Shown: in pieces, positions 1 to 11,202 of the stretch
How the letters are laid out: each line of letters begins with the position of its first letter
Numbering within the stretch: position 1 is the first letter of the stretch
Source of the DNA: Lactifluus volemus
Taxonomy: Eukaryota > Basidiomycota > Agaricomycetes > Russulales > Russulaceae
NCBI GenBank assembly: GCA_022376515.1
Contig: WTXI01000067.1
Location: 62,001-126,000 of the forward strand
DNA: 64,000 nucleotides
Direction: 5' to 3'
Notes under the pieces: generated by a model
The model's database searches: none
What the model was told of the DNA's origin: nothing
Seen by the model: only the letters and a program-made list of their open reading frames with translations
Position numbers and translations under genes: made by a program

Positions 1-32
1 CCCATGGTGATGTTTCTTACACCGTCTCACAG

Positions 33-3000
33 GTTTCGCTGGGTGTTCTGCCAACTAGAATCCCTTCGCCGCTGTATCCCATCGAGCGTACGACGAATTC
101 TCAAAGATTTGCCTAAAACGTTGGATGAAACCTACCAACGTATATTGAAGGAGATTAATGAGGCGAACCGAGAGCTGGCTCATCGTTTGTTGCAATGCCT
201 TGCCGTTGCCGCCCGCCCGCTCCGTGTCAAGGAACTTGCAGAAGTCGTTGCAATTGATTTTGAAGCAGAAGGGACCCCGATGCTGAACCCAGATCTGCGC
301 TGGGAGGGTCAGGAAGATGCTGTGTTTGCAGCATGTTCTACGTTGATTACCATTTTTCATGGCAATGACGACGACCACGGGTACCACAATGACGCCAGGG
401 TCGTGCAATTTTCCCATTTCTCCGTCTTGGAATTCCTCAAGTCATATCGCCTTGCTACAACAAGCAGAGATATTTCGTGTTATCATGTTTCCATGGACGA
501 AGCACATACAACTTTTGCCCAAGTGTGCCTTGGCGTCCTGCTCCGATTGGACGAGCACGTCGACAGAGACGGGATCAAAGCCTTTCCATTAGCTCGATAT
601 GCTGCTAAACATTGGGCCATCCATGCTCGGTTCAAGGACGTTTCGACACACATCAAGGATGGGATGAGACTTATGTTCGACGCGGACAAGCCACACTTTG
701 CAGCTTGGCTCTGGATACACGACCCAGACCGACAACATTGGGAGCCCACGACAGCAACATGCACACGCCCAGAGATTCCTAAAGCAACCCCCCTGTACTA
801 CGCAGCCCGACTCGGACTTTTGGAGATGGTAGAACATCTCTTCATGAAGCGTCCAGAGGACCTATATGCGAGGGGTGGCTACTATGTAACTGCACTGCAC
901 GCAGCATTGTGGGAAGAGCACGACGATGTTTCGAGGTTTCTACTTCCACATGTCACGGATGTGGATCTCCGCGGAAGGCAGGACTTCACTCTGCTCCATG
1001 TATCATCAGACGTCACACACCATGAAATCGGGCAGTGGCTCCTCCATCATGGCGCGGATGTGAATGCTAGAAATGCGGACGAATGCACCCCGTTGCTCAT
1101 AGTGGCAGGGTATCCACGTCTCCAGTTCAGTCTAACGATATCTGACTTGAAGGATGCCGAGGTCGAACCCGATTGGGGCAGGTATCCGCTATTTTTGGAA
1201 GCGACCCGGGCATCTGAGCGGGCAGAGACGTCGGGAAACCTCAATGTAGCTCGAGTATTGCTTGAGCACAATGCGGAAGTTGATGCACGAGACAAAGATG
1301 GTTGGACTCCGCTGCACCATGCGGTGGCTTTCGGTGACTTCAAGTTAGCTCGAATACTACTTGATCACAAGGCCGAAGTCAACGCCCGACTCGAGGATGG
1401 TGTGACGCCACTGTTCCGAGCAGTGGATGAGGAACACCCTGAAATGACTCAATTGCTACTTGAGCACAATGCCGACATCAATTCCCAGAACGAAAATGGC
1501 TCTACTCCGCTGCACTGTGCGATAGCCAAGGGCTGCCTCGATTTAGCTCAAATTCTACTTGAGCATGATGTAGATGTCAATGTCCGGAATAGAGCTGGAC
1601 GGACTCCTCTGCACTTTTCAGCTTCCAACGGACACATTGACTTAGCTCAAATGCTACTTGATCACAATGCAGAGGTCGATGCCCAGGATGAAGGTGGTTG
1701 GACTCCGCTGCACCTGGCAGCATCCGAAGGAAACTTTGAGCTAGCCCGAATGCTACTTGATCACGTTGCCGAGGTCAATGCCCGAACACATCATAGTTCA
1801 ACTCCACTGCACGTTGCAGCTTCCAAGGGACACATTGACTTAGCACTAATGCTACTTGATCACAATGCCGAGGTCAATGCCCAGGATGAAGATGGTGTGA
1901 CTCCGCTGCACTGTGCAGCATCCAAAGGAAACCTTGAGCTAGCTCGCATGCTACTTGATCACAACCCCGAGGTTGATGCCCGAACCAATCGTGGTTCAAC
2001 TTCACTGCACTTTGCAGCTTCCGATGGACACGTTGACTTAGAGCGAATGTTACTTGGTCACAATGCTGAGGTCAATTCCCAGGATGAAAATGGTGTGACT
2101 CCGCTGCACCTGGCAGCATCCAAAGGAGACCTTGAAGTAGCTCGAATGCTACTTGATCACAATAACTTAAAGGTTGATTCCCGAACCCATCATAGTTTAA
2201 CTCCGCTGCACTTTGCAGCTTCCAAGGGACACATTGACTTCGCACGAACACTACTTGATCACAATGCTGAGGTCGATGCCCAAGATGAAGGTGGTGTAAC
2301 TCCGCTGCACTGTGCGGCATCCGAAGGAAACCTCGAGCTAGCTCAAATACTACTCGATCACAATGCCGGGGTCGATGCCCGAACCCATTATGGTTCAACT
2401 TCACTGCACTTTGCAGCTTCCAAGGGACACATTGACTTAGCACAAATGCTACTTGTCCACAATGCCGAGGTCAATGCCCAGGATGAAGGTGATTGGACTC
2501 CGCTGCACTGTGCAGCGTCCAAAGGAAACCTTGAGCTAGCTCGAATGCTACTTGATCACAATGCCGAGGTCGATACCCAGGATAAAGATGGTATGACTCC
2601 GCTGCACCAGGCGGCGTCTGTAGGAAACCTCGAGTTAGTTCGAATACTACTTGATCACAATGCCAAGGTCGATGCAGAAACCCATGATGGTCAAACTTCA
2701 CTGCACTGTGCAGCACTTAAAGGACACATCGAGTTAGCTCAAATGCTACTTGAGTTTGAGCCCAATTTCAAAGTCAATGATCATGATCGGACTCCGCTGC
2801 ACGACGCGGCGTTCGGGGGGCATCTCGAGTTAGCACGAATGCTACTTGATGACCGAACCCATGATTTCAACGTCAATTCTCGGGATGGATTTGGTCAGAC
2901 TCCGCTGCACTTGGCAGCATCCAAGGGACACCTCGAGTTGGCACAAATGCTACTTGATCACAATGCCGAGGTCGATGCCCAAGCCCACAATGGAATGACT

Positions 3001-3132
3001 TCAATGCACTATGCGGCATCCAAGGGACACACCGAGTTAACTGATATGCTACTTGATCATTATGCTAAAGTCAATGAGCACGGTTTCAATTCGTTTCTGG
3101 CAACGGCCATGGGGTCCTCGAGCTCGAGTTAG
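33..3132 (+). CDS. NLR-like protein, C-terminal part (winged helix plus ankyrin repeats), partial at window edge
   Basis: The frame is open from position 4 to the stop at 3130-3132, but the match to the family starts at FRWVFCQLESL just after a likely intron acceptor (AG at 31-32). The true start and the NACHT domain should therefore lie left of the window. Residues ~30-150 read like the winged-helix domain that follows NACHT in fungal NLRs (LPKTLDETYQRIL, RPLRVKELAEV, VQFSHFSVLEFL). From residue ~424 to ~1020 there are 18 ankyrin repeats of about 33 residues with the TPLHxAASxGHxxLAxxLLDHNAEVDA pattern, plus more divergent ones before them. The protein ends in a serine run. NLRs of this type act in the cytoplasm in non-self or stress recognition (family knowledge). 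It resembles the broken copies at 11.2, 22.9 and 31.3 kb, and its 3' flank is repeated after 23.77 kb. Confidence 0.85.
1273..3070 (+). repeat. Tandem ankyrin-coding repeat, ~99-base unit with a ~198-base higher order
   Basis: Eighteen consecutive units code for ankyrin repeats. In the middle part two unit types alternate: one with QDExG then TPLHCAAS and GNLELA, the other with RTHHxS then TPLHFAAS and GHIDLA. This means the array grew by duplication of two-unit (about 198-base) blocks. The low divergence between units suggests recent expansion or ongoing conversion. Confidence 0.85.
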
Positions 3133-4490
3133 TTCGGATGGTACTGTGACGTGGGTATCATGCAGAGGTAAGCTCCCAGGATTGCTACATGTTGGTTCTG
3201 TCAACACCAACTCACATGGAGTCAGGAAGTCCGCGATCTCCAGCTGGCTTTAGGTGATGGCCCGTGGCAAGAAAAGATCGCATTTTCCTAGAGACAGTTT
3301 ATGCTTAACCAGACATAGTTAACCCGGCCACACCGCAATCCCCTGCTATGAAATATGACTACCTGGTTAGTTTAACCAGTCCTAGTCGCATTGTAGGACT
3401 TGTATTTGTGTAAATGCTGGTTTCGGTCATCAGAAAAGTGTATTTGGCGACATTGTCGTTGTTGAAAAGATTGATGAACCCCAAACGGACCACAAGATTG
3501 GACCAATCAATTGTCTCACACCGGACAGGCATATCTATTGTTGACTGACGCTGCATCACGGTGCGGTCTTACAGAAGGGTCTCTCTTGCCGTACTAGAGA
3601 TTGAGATCCTTCAACAGCACGATGGGACGTTTTCCTCACACGGGCCGGCGGCTTTCCTCCACCTAGACTAGTCAAATCGTGATAGGCTTTTGCAATTACA
3701 AAGAACCAGATAAATTCTGACTTGAGGCCCCCATCAAAGATAGCAAAAACTACATGTCAACCTGTGTGAATATCCGCAGAAAAAATTGCCTCTATTCTCA
3801 AAAGTATAAAACACTGCAGTACACCGCACCAGTCTTACACCCTAACTTATAGTCTTGAGACCATATGTCATGTAACGAGCTAGCCGACCCTCCTTTCACG
3901 ACTTGAGGAGGGCACCGGCACCACCCCACTTGGGGCCGTTGCATTGAGTCGATCACAGCCCAACGAACACGATCCGCCAGAGCAGTTCCTCGGCCCATTC
4001 CATCGCAACAAGCACACAGAGCAGCACAGAAAAGCCTACCCGAGCCATCCAACTTTCTGGCATATGAGGATGCGGAGTCTTCCCACCTCCAACATCTTGT
4101 TCATCCCTACGCGCAGTGTCAGGCAGTAGCCCGAGCATGCGCGTAGTACCACCTGAACACCTCGCGAAGCCAACGCTTCATCAACGGCGTACCTCGCCCG
4201 TCACGTGTGACGGACCGCCGGACCCACCCCAGCAGCGCAGCGCGGTCGGCCCGTCCCTGGTGAGAATGAGCAGCGTAAAAAAACGAGATGAAAGCTACGA
4301 GGTGACCAACTCCCCAAATTTCCTATCTGCTCCGTCTGTACTGGCGTCGAAATGCTTCACATATGCGGACGAATCACCCGGCCGGAGCTTGATGCACACT
4401 CCGAGCGCATCCGCACGCAGGGCAAGGAAAGCGTTGACGGAATAGCGCGCAGCGCGCTCGAGTATCATAGATTGTTGTTGCCAGCCAATT
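3133..4490. other. Gene-less 3' flank, repeated at about 23.77-25.2 kb
   Basis: No coding region could be supported here. Short stretches can be aligned by eye to the flank of the Goodbye-ankyrin copy at 23.77-25.2 kb (for example around 3175 and 23790, 3890 and 24595, 3975 and 24680), with many small differences. It is best seen as the decayed downstream flank of the NLR-like gene that was carried along in the segmental duplication. Confidence 0.6.
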
Positions 4491-4499
4491 CCCCCCTTT

Positions 4500-5009
4500 T
4501 CGCGAGTGCTTGGCTGTGAGACGGGGAGGCTGACCAGCTGACGGGTTTGGGCTCCGGCCGTTTGTACACGTCAAGGCGGTGGCGGTAGTGTAGCACGGCA
4601 ACTTGACGAGAGATACGTGGGAGGGTGAGAAAGAGGATGACTGGGTGGGCCACGAGTTCTGCGAGTACAGTGAGTGTCCTGAATGTGGCAACGTGTTTCG
4701 CGCGCAAGGATGTCAGAATTTGAGGGCGCCCGTTGGGTTCTATAGATGAACTCGGAGATGCGGCAGTATTACGTCCGAATCGCTGTAGGAAAAGGGTGCG
4801 CGAACGGAGACAGCGTATGTGCCAAGACGGACATTGACCGGTAAGACGGGAAAAGCACGTGGGAAGTACCATTGGTGGTCGAAACTGTGCGAAACAAAGA
4901 AGGCTGTCAGACGAGATCACAGGACCTACTTGGCGTTAGGTGCTTCTTCATTCCTTCCCACTTCAAAGATATGGATATGGCATTCGCCAAAGATATTGTG
5001 AATCTGTAG
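4500..5009 (+). pseudogene. MSYT-family ORF, degenerate copy 1
   Basis: This is one of four copies of an unrecognised family (others near 19.4, 25.2 and 28.2 kb). The better preserved copies begin MSYTASLQPFV and end with a peptide like FKDLDMSFAKSTVSL before the stop. Here the first exon is corrupted, but the end reads HFKDMDMAFAKDIVNL and then TAG at 5007-5009. The same C-terminal peptide is kept in several copies despite base changes, which suggests it was coding. The intermediate exon structure cannot be resolved, and no function can be assigned. Confidence 0.35.
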
Positions 5010-5685
5010 TGTTATACATGGGTGATGCTTCAAACGTTGGAGAGGCACGCTGGATACGAACCTCGAGCACTACGATCCACAACCTACTATTATCCTTTCG
5101 ATAGCAAAAATATACGGTTAGCAGATCCAGTCCCTCAAATCTACAGAAGCTTGGCATAGTGAGTATCCAGGCGTCGTCCAACTGTTCTTCAGCATGTCCA
5201 ACACCAAAATCATCCAGTGCTTCGTATTGATAGGACCTTCCCACTGTCGCCAAAGAAACCCGCACTACGCATGCCAAGAATCCGCCCATAGATGCCTCCG
5301 CATGAAAGTAGAAATCCATTCAGCTGACTCGGGTGCAGAGAGGGGTAAAACCAGGGAGAGCACAGGGTATGTGAAAGCATGCCGCGAGTCAGTGGGGAGG
5401 AGGCGTGCATGGGTGGTTATCGAGTGAAGAACGTATGCTCGCGGTGTTGGAGGGTCGGGCGCTGCGTTGGGGATGAAGCTGCGTGTCTGTGCTTATCTCA
5501 GCGTCGGGTAACTGTACAATGTCCGCTACGCTTCCCACGCTGTCATCCTGACCCCGCTGTCCCTACTCCCCATTCCAGCAGGGATGTTTTGTAATCGTGT
5601 GGTCGAGGAATATTAGGGGAGTAGAGCACATAGGATAAGCTAAGGCACGACAGGAACAGCACTCGCGATATTACAATACTGCCGG
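5010..5685. repeat. Intergenic duplicated block, copies at about 13.30-13.80 and 25.68-25.86 kb
   Basis: The block around 5020-5430 (ending near the GGGGATGTTTTGTAATCGTGT motif at ~5580) recurs after 13.3 kb and, shortened, after 25.68 kb. The minus strand is open for about 118 codons (5319 to 4963). A related reading frame is partly kept at 13.1-13.6 kb and a related peptide occurs near 15.5, 20.0 and 28.6 kb, so an old minus-strand gene is possible. No product is recognised. Confidence 0.45.
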
Positions 5686-5689
5686 CAAG

Positions 5690-6240
5690 TTGATGGCAGT
5701 TGCGGCAGCCAAAACCAAGACATCGCGCACCGGCACCTCGAAACGGGACACGCAAATCTGTCGCCACACCACATAGGAACGAGGGGAAGGAAAACACCTT
5801 ACCTGGAACGACGTCCCGTGGCAGGTTGAAGACACCAAAGTTGCAGGAGAGCAAGACAAACGATGGTGCGTGGGCCGTTTGCATTGGGTTCGTCATGCAC
5901 TGAGCAACTACTACTTTTTCAGGGCCTTCTCTCCCCCGCGTTACTGCTCAGCGGACGCCCCTCCCTGACCAACTTGCAGTTGCCTGTACGTGTTCCCTCT
6001 GGTATTCGGACGTAAGCGTGATAGTTCTGGGCTCAGCCTAGCGCTTCCTTTGCTCCACAGGAAATTCTACAAAGACTCCCACACCGTCCACAACCTCATG
6101 AAAGGCTCGGCCCGCTGCCGCTCCCATGTATGAAATCCCTTCTCTGCAGGGAAAAGCGGAAAGACAGTCGAAAAATGTATAGGTGAAGCTGCTGCTGTGG
6201 ACATGCTTCCACGCTACTCCGAAGAGCTTGGGGCTGGCAA
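5690..6240 (+). pseudogene. MSPAG-family gene fragment (first exon missing)
   Basis: The sequence matches internal exons of the basic, proline- and lysine-rich family seen more fully at 14.05 and 26.11 kb (peptides PKPRHRAPAP, NEGKENTLPG, SRGRLKTPKLQESKTNDG, then DMLPRYSEELGAGN). The 5' exon with MSPAG is absent and the copy stops abruptly at ~6240 after EELGAGN. It is a truncated duplicate. The break at 6240 is also the left edge of the block that carries captured gene pieces. Confidence 0.6.
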
Positions 6241-6990
6241 TACTTCATGTGCGGCGCACCATCTCAGAGCCCAACAATTCATAAACACCACCCTCTCAGT
6301 AGAGGCGTTCTGGTTCATTGTAATGGTAAGCCCTTGCCTGTTACAACTCAACATTGGTCCTTCAAGGAGGTCCCAGATCAGCCTCTCACCAGCCTTCGTG
6401 ATTATGTTTGTGATCCAACACTACCGACTATCATGGGAAGATGCCCTCCACATGGTTCAAAACCGGCGGTATTGCATCTCTCCGAATAGCGGGTTTCTAA
6501 CCCAGATTAAGGTATGCATTAAGAGGGTTAAGCATCGCGGGAAAACGGGTTAAGCAGGGGGTATAACTCGATGGGAATATGAAAGCATTTACAAGGCCAA
6601 CTTGGCAGTATCAATGTTCCCTGTGAATCACCACGCGGCTGCGCCACGACGGAAACGAGAGGACGATGGTGACGACGACGACGAACGGTGCGCAAACGCA
6701 TCTTGTCATGTTGCGGCGACTAATTCAGCCTCTAGGGAAGACAAGCGAGCACTCGTGGACACTAGCCTATCACCATATGATCCTGATGCTATGGAGTCAT
6801 GACAGGCTCACCCCGCTGTGTAATCGTAGACTCGGCTCTTACGCTCTTGTTTCTGTGCTTTCGTCTTCCCATCTAATTCGTAATCTATATCATCGGTGCC
6901 AGCGGATATTATGGGGGGGATCTATAAAGATTTAAGCTTTGCCTTTTCTTCCTCACGAATAACCCGCTTTGCGTGGACGTCTGAAGGAGA
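6241..6990. other. Stretch without a recognisable gene
   Basis: Short open frames exist (for example 6197-6553 and 6666-6935 on the plus strand), but none has recognisable motifs or a repeat elsewhere in the window. Nothing can be supported here. Confidence 0.5.
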
Positions 6991-6998
6991 ATGTGGCT

Positions 6999-7890
6999 TC
7001 ATGAGTGCGCATTGGCAAATGAATTCGGTTCACCTCGACGTTTGACGCAGGCCTCCACGGAAATGCCAGAGAAAACGACGCTTGCTCCTGCACATTGACC
7101 TGGTGTTAACTTGTGGTTGTATAGAACGACAGAGAGGAACATAGTGAAGAGCTTGCGCGTTAGAGTGATTATCCTGATGTCATTGGTCAGCGAGCATAGA
7201 AGAAAAGCTGTTGTGTACAACACATACACAAGGGCGAGGGATCCGAAATGCTGCAGCGTCTCGAAAATGAACAACTGGCCCAAGGCACCGGTCAAAGCAA
7301 ACTGAACCAGCGGGTATATGATAGATAGATGCGTCCGAAGGAACTCGAGAGCGTTCCTGAGCTCGGTTTCGCCTCCTTGAGACGGGTGGAGAACGGGAAT
7401 GTGCGGCAAACGGAAGTATGGAAATAAAAGAAGTGATCCATAACATCATCTGCTGGCCGACCACCTTGTTTCGTGCAAGGATTTCGTCCTGGATTGAATT
7501 CGTTGCGCCATCCAGGATGAGGAGATACGTCATTCTGATGATGCTGTGCCATAGAGCGGGATTACTTTGGCCCTTTGCGGCATGTTTTGCCGCACCCTCT
7601 CCCCCAAAGCCCGCGACGACGACATACTTATGCCGCGCAAACGCGCGACGATATAGGATAACGTTCATTAACATGACTGGCACCAGTTTACAGGACTTGG
7701 CGAGTACCATGGCGGGGTATGAGATGTGGGAGAGCGCAGCGAAACCGAACGGCGCAGCGAAGGTGATGAAAAAGGAACACTGGATGTGCCGCAGTAGAAG
7801 CGATTTGGAAAACGAGTGCTCTGAACGCGCCGATGCATGACCGTTTGTAGTTCCATTTGCAACGCCATTTGATTTCGTTTTGGTATATAC
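6999..7890 (-). pseudogene. hut1: HUT1-type UDP-galactose/nucleotide-sugar transporter, truncated and frameshifted
   Basis: On the minus strand the peptides [82 protein letters not shown], then (after an intron near 7230-7170) [29 protein letters not shown] and [11 protein letters not shown] follow the order of the SLC35B1/HUT1 family, an ER multi-pass carrier. The first ~100 residues are missing. A stretch between YVVVAG and TYLLILDG is shortened, and the reading frame changes near position 7420 between MMLWIT and LPHIPV. The stop follows FANAHS near 6999. These defects make it a non-functional copy. It neighbours another truncated housekeeping fragment at 8.3-9.2 kb. Confidence 0.75.
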
Positions 7891-8004
7891 GACTGAGGGG
7901 AAGATGCCGAGAAGCTCTGAGTGTTTGACCGGGTTTCCGCCTCAACAAAAGGTATGCAAGAGTTAGATGCACAACTGAGGGCACTCTGACAAGTGCTAAG
8001 GAAC

Positions 8005-8277
8005 ATGGGTGACTTGAACTTATCTGACGTTTTGCCATCTAAAGATTGGAAGGGAACGGATACTAGAGCAGCAAGTCAGATAGCTTCGAAAACGATGGCA
8101 CTAGAGTCAAAAACGCGGTCAAAGCGTTATCTCGTAGTACCGTCTAAAATGTCCGACCCCAGAGATATAGAAGAAACTGTCGATACACTGGAGGGCATCC
8201 TAGTCAAAGCAATGGGAGCCCTTTCAGGTGTCGGCAGAGGTGTCAGCACCGGTTGTGGTATAAGGTGCTCGAAGTGA
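8005..8277 (+). other. Short open frame of unknown nature
   Basis: An ATG at 8005 opens about 90 codons (MGDLNLSDVLPSKDW...) without recognised motifs. It is antisense to the space between the two captured gene fragments, and its end overlaps antisense the tail of the BBC1-like frame. It could be another captured exon piece; evidence is limited to being open. Confidence 0.2.
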
Positions 8278-8344
8278 GGGGGAAGGCACGGTTGACGGTG
8301 ACGGGGTGACTGATGTGGAGATTGAAACCGACAAACTGTGATAG

Positions 8345-9243
8345 GAGGTGCTCAAAACCGGGGCGTCATTAGGCCCGTAAAGAGAAGCGGCATATTGTAG
8401 TCCCTCATTCGCGATGTCCCAACACTCACCGCGGGCCTCGGGCCGGCCGGATGCTGCCGCGTCCTCAGCAAATGTCGCCACGGCCGCGCCGTGGGTTTCC
8501 GCTGCTCGTTGCAGTGCAGCGCCGGACATGGGCGCGGGGCGTGGCAGAAAGCGCGCCCAGCGCGTGACGCCTCCATTTCCAAATGTCACGGAGTACCAGC
8601 ACATGCTAAGTTCGGAGAAAAGGATCACACCACGCACGGTCTTTGTACCGCCCGAGGTGCCGAAGGATCCCGCGAAGCGCATGTCCGAGGATCCTTTTAG
8701 GTATGGTGGCATCGGCGGGTTGAAGGCATACCACTCGGTATCCCAAGGTGTGGAGGGATGCATAAACGATGCGAGGTCGGCGGCGGCGGAGCCATTTACT
8801 GTAGATTGAGGGAACGACATCTGGAGGTCGGCTGGTACAGTAGAGCATGAGGTGGAACGAAACAGGAGGAAATAGTAGAGCGTTAACATACTGGATTCTA
8901 TGGAATGTGAGGGTCTCGTAACTGAACCTGAGCAAACTGTGACAGATGGTGACGATGATGAATAACTGATTGACGGTGACTCGCTTGAAGGGCTCTCGTC
9001 AATCGTACTCAGCCGGCTTGGTTCTTGAGAAGTGTATGTAGAAGGACTGGTGGGAACGTGAGGAAGCCTGACATCGCTGATTGATGAAGTCGTGGGTAGC
9101 GTCTCAGGGCTGCGAATCGGCGAAGGATCAGGTAAATACGGTGGAACGGGAGTGATAGGCCTTGAAGTAGGCACAGGAGGCGGCGTTACCGCTGCAGTAC
9201 CGCTCAGATGACTTGATAGAGGAGGGATACAGACTCTGACCAC
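8345..9243 (-). pseudogene. BBC1/AIM3-like C-terminal domain, truncated copy
   Basis: The minus-strand frame contains WDTEWYAFNPPMPPYLKG, GTSGGTKTVRGVILF, SMCWYSVTFGNGG, RWARFLPRPAPMSG and ARGECWDIANEGLQYA. This arrangement (tryptophan-rich start, TKxxRGVILF, GECWD motif) is what I recall of the cysteine-proteinase-fold domain at the C-terminus of fungal BBC1/AIM3 actin-patch proteins. A serine/proline-rich linker precedes it, and a 54-base intron (gttaac...accag, about 8891-8838) sits before the domain. The N-terminal SH3 region is absent. After LSTSYH near 8345 the family sequence ends and an unrelated tail continues to a stop near 8224. There is no suitable ATG in frame. It is a gene fragment; the family call is moderately sure. 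Confidence 0.55.
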
Positions 9244-9349
9244 TGAATGTGCGAGTAAGGGCCAGGAGCTGCTGCCTCAGTGCTGCCTCACAATAGGATG
9301 GCTGCGTTTGCAAGGAGGTGTTGAGTCTTGAGACCATAGCGGCAGGCTG

Positions 9350-10150
9350 GCAGAAATGAGGGGGGAGGATGCGTCAGGGAGGTGTTGGTCCAACACCAAT
9401 GCCATTCCACACGCTGGTCACTGGCATCAGGCGCTCGGGCAGTCGCAATGGCGCCACCAGCACGATCCTGATGCCAAGAGCTTCGACATGGTGTGAATGG
9501 CTCCCCTCAGCGCCGAGGAATGACACGAGGCCATCCCTCATCGAAGGGAACAAAAAGGGATGAACAGGGATGGACGGGAAGCAAGGAAACCAAGTCAGTG
9601 AGGCAAAAGAGTGGAGATAGCGTACCTAGCAATGCCTGAAAGGGAAGCACCCCTCAGACATCCCAATGCCCCTCCAACGCGAGCGTGTTTGAAATGAACG
9701 GGACGTTGACGCCATGCGAATGACTCTACGCAGTCCCCCCTCAAGCGTGCTGTTGGCAGCAGTGCCAGCAGATGGCATTGATAATAGTGTTGACGGCAAG
9801 GGTGAGGAGAGTTGGCTCAGAGAATGAGGCCCTATGGCACAAGCTGTGGGGTCGACTTTTCAATTAATAGCGGCCCGGTGGTCGCTGGTGTCATGAGCTC
9901 GGACGACCGCAAATGCAGCGCCAGCGTGGTCCTGACACCAAGGACATCGATGCGGTGTGAGTGGCTCCCCTCAGTGCCAATTCTGCCGAGGAATGACACG
10001 AGGCCATCCCTCGTCGAAGGGGACAAAGGGTGAGCGAGGAAACCAAAGCAAACTAGAGAGAAGTCAGTGAGGCAAGAGTGGAGGCAGCATACCAAGCAAC
10101 AGGTGAAAGGGAAGCACCCCTCAGGTATCGGGGAGAACCAAGGAAACGGC
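9350..10150. repeat. Diverged tandem duplication (~480-base spacing) without clear gene
   Basis: The segments near 9440-9600 and 9910-10080 share long similar stretches, such as GTGTGA(A/G)TGGCTCCCCTCAG, then GAGGAATGACACGAGGCCATCCCTC, then GAAGGG(A/G)ACAAA. It is a local direct duplication of non-coding or decayed sequence. No product is recognised on either strand. From 10,150 to 10,880 nothing can be supported. Confidence 0.55.
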
Positions 10151-11202
10151 CAGGGGAAGGAAGAGGGTGCAAAAAACAGACCCACCCAAGGCAGAAAGAC
10201 ACCACGTCAATCCTGCTCGAGAAGAGTTTTGTGCAGAGTGTGTGAATTGTGAGATGTATTGAAATTGCCAAGAGTGTTGCGGGAGAGGGATGAACTCTGA
10301 GATAGAGGAGTCGAAGTCACAAGACTGAAATTAGTTGTGGGTGAGGGAAGAGTGAGTGAAAGGACTACGCAAATTGCTACCACATACGGACTTTAGCGCT
10401 TGCATGTCAGGACTGACAGGTAGTCTTGTGTTTGTTCAAATGCCATGTTGCAAGGCTGTCCTGTCCTTAAGCACCCATGTGGTTTTGTCATCGCCGTAGA
10501 GGCATTTTGTTTTGTCGGCATCGATGCCGGAAGTATAATTGACTATTTGATGTGCACTCATCCATTACACCCACATGCTCTAAATTTCAGGAGACCCGGT
10601 ATATGGCATGCGCGGTTGCTAAACACTTTGTAAATACGATAGAGAATATAACTATTCTTCCTCAGATTCACCCCCTAACTCCCGACATCTGTCCTATTTT
10701 GGGTGGCGGCGGGAGGCGCTTCTCGCAAGAATACGTAAGCTTTCCTTCTTAGGTCTGTGGGCGCTCGGTCACCTCGGTGTAACGGTATGATGATCTCCTC
10801 ATTTCGTAATAGTTTCAAGTTTTGTTACTGACCATCCGTCGCTCTAGTGTCACTACAGTAGGCAGTTCTAATCATGTGGTAACTTTGCATTTTGCTGATG
10901 AGGTTCCCAGCGACAAGCGCCCTGACTACGGAATTGCAGATACCAGTGTGATGAAAGACTCCTCAGGCTCGGGCGGCGGTGAGGCTTTCAGTTGCGGTGC
11001 TATCAGTGGCAGAACTGGTGTATTACCGTCCATCACACTGATGAAGCCAGTGAGAGGAAATGCTCCTCGAGCGGCAGTGAGTCTTTCAGCTGCGGAGCAT
11101 CAGTGGTTGCCTCATACACAGACATTTAGCGTCTGACCTTGTTATATGAAAGACAGTCACCTTGCGCGCTCCAACCAGGAATCCTCTTACCGCCGCCACC
11201 CT

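Noticed and set aside
4..32. ATG at position 4 as the start of the NLR-like protein
   Set aside because: The codons before FRWVFCQ do not fit the family, and an AG acceptor sits directly before the conserved part; the real start should be upstream of the window.
2072..2716. Minus-strand frames opposite the ankyrin repeats
   Set aside because: Periodic antisense of the 99-base repeats; they share the repeat phase and have no independent support.
8224..8344. Tail of the BBC1-like frame as part of the protein
   Set aside because: The serine/threonine-rich tail does not match what I know of the family after LSTSYH; it is probably sequence beyond the truncation point.
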